Shown here piece after piece: positions 58,733 through 64,000 of a DNA stretch of 64,000 bases (its first letter is position 1; the number at the start of each line of letters is the position of its first letter). This DNA is from Nereocystis luetkeana (lineage: Eukaryota > Sar > Phaeophyceae > Laminariales > Laminariaceae). The DNA lies in assembly GCA_031213475.1 (NCBI GenBank), contig JARUPZ010000016.1, positions 9,564,270 to 9,628,269 of the forward strand, in the 5' to 3' direction. The notes beneath the pieces were generated by a model that saw only the letters and a list, made by a program, of their open reading frames with translations, made no database searches and was not told the origin of the DNA. The translations under genes and the position numbers were made by a program.

Positions 58733-61700
58733 TAGTATGGTAGTGGTAGTGGTAGTGGTAGTGGTAGTGGTAGTGGTAGTGGTAGTGGTAGTGGTAGTAG
58801 CAGTAGCAATAGTAGTTGTTGTTGTTGCTGTAGTACAAGGGTGAACTTGTACTGAAGTGAAAGTTCTCGCTTATACCAACGTAAGTAAAACAGACAAATC
58901 TAGAGTCTAAAGCATAGTACGTACGTAGATCGATCCGATTTATATACCCGGTGCACCAATAGCGCCCCCCGAGGTCACGTCAATGTGCCTGTTGCCAGTT
59001 CGTTCGTTTGAAGTCGGCGGCGTGACCGTCAGCCTATCACGGTTTCACCGCTGCGCGTGGAAGCATCGCACAAGCCCCACACCGCCGCCGTTGCTATGGC
59101 AAACCATCGTTGTTTATCGTGTTTTTTTGTGTCAACGCAGCGGAGCCCCAATCTCCTGACGAAGACTGAGGAGATACAGCTCGGGAGGAAGGTGCAGGAG
59201 CTCTTGCGATGGGAACGAGTTCGAAGTTTTCTGGAGGTGAGTCACGCCGTGAGGGAGGGGTGCAGTAGTGCCGGCTGCCGCTGTATAGAATAGCGCCGGT
59301 GTGATGTGCGCCAGCCAACAACACCGCCCTTGTAGTGCCGACCGGCACTAACGTGCTCGGACCGAAGGCCAAATAGAGTGTTCCATTCGTGCCAATCGAT
59401 TTGACGGCACTACAGCGGGCAACCGGCACTACGCAAGCGGTACTATCGAGGAACCACTATTACGGGGGAGATGTACTCGATAGGAGAGATGTACTCGACC
59501 TCATGCATGGCCGTAGTCGTCTGACCATAGACCCTCGCATCCCTACAATGCCGGGACGGGGCATGTCGGGTTTTCACCGACCAGGCAGACATTGCTTGCA
59601 CCAAGCGCGAAGCGCCGTGAGGTGTCCGGCGAGTCGCATGAAGGGTGAGCTGCATCCTACTATTAATAAGAATCGCTTGTGACGCGGACTTGCATATGGA
59701 TGACAACTTCAATGAGTTGATTTAATTTCCGGTGTAGGCAATTCCAGAGACAGCAATGGGAGTACTATGTAACTGCCTCTTGGGTGCCTTACCTTGAACA
59801 CTAGGTGATACGATCATTCCCACTTGTGCACGGGGGGGGGCATATTAAATAGGACCTAAGGCACACACAAACAACTACATGTTTCGTTATTTTTTCTATC
59901 AAGATTGGTCCTATTAACTATGGTCCCCCGCAATACTGTATTCCTGGCATAGTTTTACTACTCGTATACTGCTGGGCGCCCACACCTACCATCCGGACGG
60001 GTGCTTAGATCGGATTTCTCGTGCTAGTCGCGGTGTAGTCAGTAGCTGGCCTCCAAAGGGGTTTGTATATATGTATACAAGGTATACCTTCGGAGGCGTT
60101 CGGACGTGGGGTGAGGGGGGAGGCACGCTGAGATCCCGATGACGTTTTCGTGCAGCCTGAAAAATTGAAAGCTCCACCAGCTGTTGAATTTTTTAAAAAC
60201 CTGTCTGTAGAGCCCAAAAAAAAAGGAAACCGCTGGCCGCGCACGACTCTTTTCACTACTTCGGAATGTATCCCACACTAAGTCCTAGTAGTTTGTCTCC
60301 AAAAACGTGGGTGGCGGAAACCGTGGAAAACGACACCGATTGATTTGTATACCCCAACGATCCTTACATTTACATCGATAGTGGGGTACGTGCGACGTTT
60401 TTCACTATTGCAAAATCTATCCCAACACTAATTAACACCTCTAACAGATCAGATGGATCACGATCTATCTATCGATCTATAGTACGGATGATCTAGTTCC
60501 TCGCCTGCCGTTGTGAGCGGTTGTTGTGCAGGGTCTGCCTTTTAGGGCAGATCCAACCCAGGAAACATGTGCTACAGTAGATCGTGCAGGTTATACGGGT
60601 CCCACTCGGCAACATGAGCTAGATCATACAGATCATGCAGATCAGGGATCTATCTATGTTGCTCTGAATTATATAGATTATGAAGTAGGAATAGTCTGCT
60701 TATAATCTGTACACGATATGTCGATGATCTCTCCGAGGTGTGCAGTAATTCCAAGTAGCTCTTGTCCCAAAAACGTGGGTGACCGAAAACCGTGGAAAAC
60801 GACGCCTATTGGTTACCATGCTTTTTTTTTATTTGTTGCCGTTAACCTCCATCTCAACGCGCCGCAAATCTCGCCGCACCGGGAAAAATCGCTACCGACT
60901 GTCGACTATGCATCGTGACTGGGAACTTTTGAAGACGAGGTTGGGCAGGCCGCCGACGATGGAAGAGTGGGCGGTAGAGCTCGCCGCGCTCGACGGCGCG
61001 GAGGAGATAGAGCGGGAGCTCAAGATAATGAGGGAGGCGAGGGAAAGGATGATCTCGTGCAACCTCAGGCTGGTTTTGCACATCGCCCGGAAGAGCTTTT
61101 ACTCCGGGGGGTCGGGCGGGCTCAAGGTGTGTTGAATACCTGGTATTTATAGTCGTTTTTGTAGCGGAAGGGGGGAGGGGACGGGAGTTGTTTTGTTTTC
61201 ATGTCATGCATGGCCGTAGTCGTCTGATCATAGCTCTAGGAGGAGCAGGAGGTTGGACGGGGGGGGGGGAGGGGTACTCATTATCATGCATGGCCCTAGG
61301 TTTATGACCACAGACCCTCGTATCCCTACAATGCCGGGACGGAGCACGTCGGGTTTCACCGACCAGGCAGACGTTGTATGTTGACGTTTTTTGGCGGGGG
61401 AGGGGGCGCGGGCTCAAGGTATGTTGGCGGTAGAAAGCGGGTGCTCAGGGCGTGTTCGCGTTTTTAGGCGGGGCGCAGGGGGGGGGGTGGGTGTACTCGA
61501 TAGGAGAGATGTACTCGATCTCATGCATGGCCGTAGTCGTATGACCATAGACCCTCGCATCCCTACAATGCGGGGACGGGGCATGTCGGGTTTTCACTGA
61601 CCAGGCAGACATTGCTTGCACCAAGCGCGAGGCGCCGTGAGGTGTCCGGCGAGTCGCATGAAGGGTGAGCTGCATCCTACTAAGAACCGCTTTTGTGAGG

Positions 61701-63569
61701 CGAACCTGCATATGGATGACAGCTTCAATGAGTTGATTTAATTTCCGGTGTAGGCGCTTCCAGAGACAGAGACAGTAATGGGAGTACTATATAACTGCCT
61801 CGTGGGTGCCTCACCTTAAACACTGCGTGATACGATCATTCCCACTCGTACGGAGTAAAGGTTATTTACCTCGCACAAATGATCTAACCTGACGACCAGC
61901 TGTGGGCGACCGCCAAGAAAAAAAAAAAACAACGGTACCCTGGTTGTCTAGCTCACGTAGTGAGCGGCAGGTTTTACTGTGTCGTTGCCAACCGACGCCA
62001 ACCCAACGGGCGCGGGGGGGGGGGGGGGGGGGGGAAGCAAAAGTGATGATGTTTTGGGGCGCGGGGGGAGGTGGAGGGGGGGCTCAAGGGTCGTTGACGT
62101 TTTTTAGCGGGGGGGGTGGGGGGTTCAAGGTGTGTCGGTGTTTTGTGGCGAGGGGGGGGGGGGGTCTCAAGCGGTGTTGCCGTTTTGTAGCGAGGAGAGG
62201 AAGAGCTCAAGGTGTGTTTGGCGTTTTTTTAGTGGGGCGGACGGGGGGGGGGGGGGGGGGGGTACTCGATGTTGTGCATGGTCGTAGTCGTATCACCATA
62301 GACCCTCGCGCCCCTACAATGCCGGGACGGAGCACGTCGGGGAAGGGGCTCAAGGTGTGTTTGTCCTTTTGTAGTTCGGAGAATAGAGGGCTCAAGGTGC
62401 GTTGGGAGTTCGTAGCGCGCGGGGGGGGGGGAGGGGGGGGGGGAGGTGCCAGAAGATGAAGAGAAAAACGATTGGTGTTTCGATACGTTGAAAGCTTCGA
62501 TTCTACAGTATATCCCAACACTATTAGTGTAGTATTCATGCTGTGATCGTTCGTTTCTACAGTATGTAACACTTTTAGTACCAGGTATAATAGTACTCAT
62601 GCTTGTGTGTTGTTGGTTCATTTTTTCATTTTGACTGTCTCCAGGTTGGGCTGGACGACATGATCCAGGATGGCACGGCTGGGCTGGTGAAGGCGGTAGA
62701 GAGATTCAACCCGGAAAAGGTGCGACGGCAGAGCTTCACCATCATGGGAAGCCCACCGCTTCTCCTTTGTAACCCTACCCACAGTACTGTTCCGGCGGTC
62801 ATAGCCTAGTTCCTACCATCGTGACAAAGTTGGGTCTTCTTCTCCATAACCCTGTCGGCATTACTGTACCGGTGGTCATGGTCTCATTCGTTGGCGGCAA
62901 GCCACAATATTACAGCGTGTCTTTCGGGTTAGTGCAGTGTCGGTCGTTCGTGAACCTGAAGGCCGCCTACGACGCATGGGCGCGGCATCTTGGGACACTC
63001 TTGTATTGCTTCGCCGTCCCTGCTCTCGCTGGGAAGCTATCAATGGCGCGCATCTTACAGATCATGATCTAGATCATCCAGATCATCGATCGCCACTTCA
63101 TGATCTAGATCTGTCAGGGCAGATACGTGCCTGGATCGCACCACTGGATGTGTGGGGGGTTTTGTAGGGTCCACGAGGTATGCTCACCACGTGGGGCCGA
63201 TGTATGATGATACCACCCAGCTTTCAAAGCTGAGCACGGGCGACTCCATCGGTCGATTTCACGGCTGGGGGTGCCTTTGATATTCGTGTTTATAGCTTTT
63301 TTGTAACCGTCCGATCCTCTCTGGCTCTTTCTCTTTCTCTCCCCCCCCCCCCACAAAAGGGTTTCCGGTTTAGCACGTACGCCTCATGGTGGGTGCACCA
63401 GGGGATACACTTGGGCCTCGCGGAGTCCGGGAGGCTCGTCCGGCTCCCCATGAACATGCACACCATGGTGTGCCGGGTGATTCGCTTGCAGTCCAAGTTG
63501 TTGGAGCAGCTGGGGAGGGACCCTACCGCCGACGAGATCGCGATCGCGAGCGGCCTCGGAGTGGAAAAG
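54913..63569 (+). CDS. Plastid-type RNA polymerase sigma-70 factor (3' end beyond window)
   Basis: Nuclear-encoded sigma factors direct the bacterial-type plastid RNA polymerase to promoters. Five exons seen: 54913-55395, 59141-59236, 60935-61126, 62645-62719, 63360-63569, all joined in phase 0 (352 codons so far). Exon 1 starts at ATG with a signal-peptide-like MRLTSLHATVLGLTAAQA, then a basic stretch with TAFVACLSPN, as expected for plastids reached through the ER. Exon 2: NLLTKTEEIQLGRKVQELLR (region 1.2). Exon 3: LGRPPTMEEWA and NLRLVLHIARKSF (2.1). Exon 4: GLDDMIQDGTAGLVKAVERF (2.2). Exon 5: GFRFSTYASWWVHQGI (2.3-2.4), then QLGRDPTADEIAIASGLG (region 3). A GTGATG donor follows; region 4, the -35 reader, must lie past 64000. 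Exon 3 uses TTGAAG as acceptor with a weak pyrimidine tract. Confidence 0.92.
56175..56775. repeat. Hairpin minisatellite (GAGCTACCGCCTATAGCTCAAG)
   Basis: About ten units of 45-75 bp in sigma-factor intron 1. Each centres on a small inverted repeat GAGCTA...TAGCTC, and many are followed by AAAACATGTGCAGA. Two units carry TACCTGGTA (56381) or TACCAGGTA (56553) exactly at the TA that the other units have empty. Confidence 0.92.
57060..57390 (+). mobile_element. tRNA-derived SINE, plus-strand copy
   Basis: Head with A-box-like TGGCTTGGTAGG (57069-57080) and B-box-like GGGTTCAAGTCCC (57112-57124), body GCGATAAAAAATAAAGGCAC shared with the other copies, and an A-tail of 19 (57372-57390). In sigma-factor intron 1. 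Confidence 0.8.
58064..58340. repeat. Dispersed repeat, copy B
   Basis: Matches 23503-23780 over its whole length, with shared blocks TCGGAGCCCCTAACGA, GGAATCTCGCCGCTTCGAAC and GAGTTTTTCTCAAGCC. In sigma-factor intron 1. Origin unknown. Confidence 0.7.
58641..58812. repeat. (GTA)n and GGTAGT microsatellite
   Basis: About 30 GTA units followed by about ten GTAGTG units. In sigma-factor intron 1. Confidence 0.97.
59473..59825. repeat. 353-bp dispersed repeat, copy 1 (CATGCATGGCCGTAGTCG family)
   Basis: In sigma-factor intron 2. About 90% identical to 61493-61846 in intron 3, from GTACTCGATAGGAGAGATGT to ATACGATCATTCCCAC. Carries TATTAATA at 59661-59668, where the other copy has only TA. Confidence 0.9.
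59829..59936. mobile_element. MITE, CTATTACGGGGG family, copy adjoining the 353-bp repeat
   Basis: Right arm GGTCCTATTAACTATGGTCC is well preserved. The left end is blurred by a G-run, followed by ATATTAAATAGGACC. In sigma-factor intron 2. Confidence 0.7.
60443..60740. mobile_element. GATC-rich inverted-repeat element, good copy
   Basis: Left TTAACACCTCTAACAGATCA, right GATGATCTCTCCGAGGTGTG. The interior aligns with 43572-43837. In sigma-factor intron 2, ending about 195 bp before exon 3. Confidence 0.7.
61120..62425. repeat. Repeated GGGCTCAAGGTGTGTT units in sigma intron 3
   Basis: The last bases of exon 3 and its donor (GGGCTCAAG|GTGTGTTG at 61118-61134) recur in variant form at about 61407, 62079, 62121, 62164, 62198, 62347 and 62389, usually followed by a GTTTTTTAGCGGGG-like segment. 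Long G-runs lie between. Several copies keep a usable CAAG|GTGTGT donor sequence. Confidence 0.85.
61493..61846. repeat. 353-bp dispersed repeat, copy 2
   Basis: In sigma-factor intron 3. The counterpart of 59473-59825. At the site of TATTAATA in copy 1 it reads CATCCTACTAAGAACC. Confidence 0.9.
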
Positions 63570-64000
63570 GTGATGGTCGGGGGTGGCTGGGTGTGCATTG
63601 GCTGTTTTGAGGTCGGGTGCGTGTGATATGTTTGCGGGATTCTCTGTATTTTGTGTCTGGCTTAAAGAGCGTTTTGTGGCTGGACTTTTTGTTTTTTTGG
63701 GTGTTAAGTACAAGACCTGCCGGTAAGTCAGTTAGTTGCCTTGCTACATGAGTTAGTTAGTTGGCACTCAACTAATAACTAGCCTTATCAACGAAGTCCA
63801 GTCAAGGCATGCCTTACGCACAGGCCTACGGTAGTCGGCTTATTCCGCCGCCCAACTACTGGTATAACTAGCCTTGATAACTAGCCTTGCCAATGAAGTC
63901 CAGCTTCAGCCAAGGCATGCCTTAGTCACAGCGCTAGTTGGCTTACTTTAGCCACCCAACTAGTAACTAGCCCTTTTAATGGAGTCCAGCCAAGGCATGC
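63570..64000. other. Sigma-factor intron 5 (incomplete) with GGCATGCCTTA repeats
   Basis: Non-coding to the window edge. From 63720 a loose tandem repeat has CCAAGGCATGC at 63803, 63911 and 63991, interspersed with AACTAGCCTT words. Unit spacing is 108 and 80 bp. Confidence 0.65.

Noticed and set aside
60779-60934. Extension of sigma exon 3 upstream
   Set aside because: The frame crosses a T-rich tract with no AG acceptor, and starting at 60935 gives the correct phase and family alignment (FLE/TRLGRPPT).

Overview
The window looks like nuclear DNA of a photosynthetic stramenopile, most likely a brown alga. This is inferred from four things: GC-rich exons in AT-richer surroundings, long GT-AG introns of up to several kb, a nuclear gene for a bacterial-type (plastid) sigma factor with a signal-peptide-like leader, and neighbouring genes on strictly alternating strands. 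No rRNA, CRISPR or prokaryotic operon structure is visible. All exon models were built by hand from reading frame, splice signals and knowledge of the protein families.

Seven genes are supported. Left to right: (1) MUS81 structure-specific endonuclease, + strand, 3681-7977, 5' exon(s) not found. (2) CYP51 sterol 14-alpha-demethylase, - strand, 25597-11589, ten exons, 489 aa. (3) An AIM24-family protein, + strand, about 27946-29238, 5' end uncertain. (4) NOP9-like pumilio-repeat ribosome-biogenesis factor, - strand, 34972-30035, three exons with an apparent frame break at a C-run. (5) Mitochondrial malate dehydrogenase, + strand, 35385-45148, nine exons, 349 aa. (6) UTP25, a small-subunit processome factor, - strand, 54563-47195, six exons, 975 aa. 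(7) A plastid-type sigma-70 factor, + strand, from 54913 and running off the right edge; five exons seen. Orientation is + - + - + - +, so genes meet either head-to-head (NOP9/MDH about 410 bp apart, UTP25/sigma about 350 bp apart) or tail-to-tail. NOP9 and UTP25 both act in 40S ribosome assembly; the rest are housekeeping genes with no evident shared pathway.

Introns and intergenic DNA make up most of the window and are full of repeats: a degenerate TAACA/TGTTA-rich array at the left end, a non-autonomous hAT element with clean 8-bp target duplications, at least four other short inverted-repeat (MITE-like) families, a tRNA-derived SINE family, many minisatellites, and long G or C runs.

The most unusual signal is a 9-base near-palindrome, TACC(A/T)GGTA. 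It occurs about 34 times by my count, against roughly 0.5 expected by chance. In several repeat copies it appears as a clean 7-bp insertion at a TA dinucleotide. That is the form expected of excision footprints from a Tc1/mariner-type transposon, and it is the candidate previously undescribed phenomenon here. A second word, TATTAATA, shows one similar filled/empty pair.
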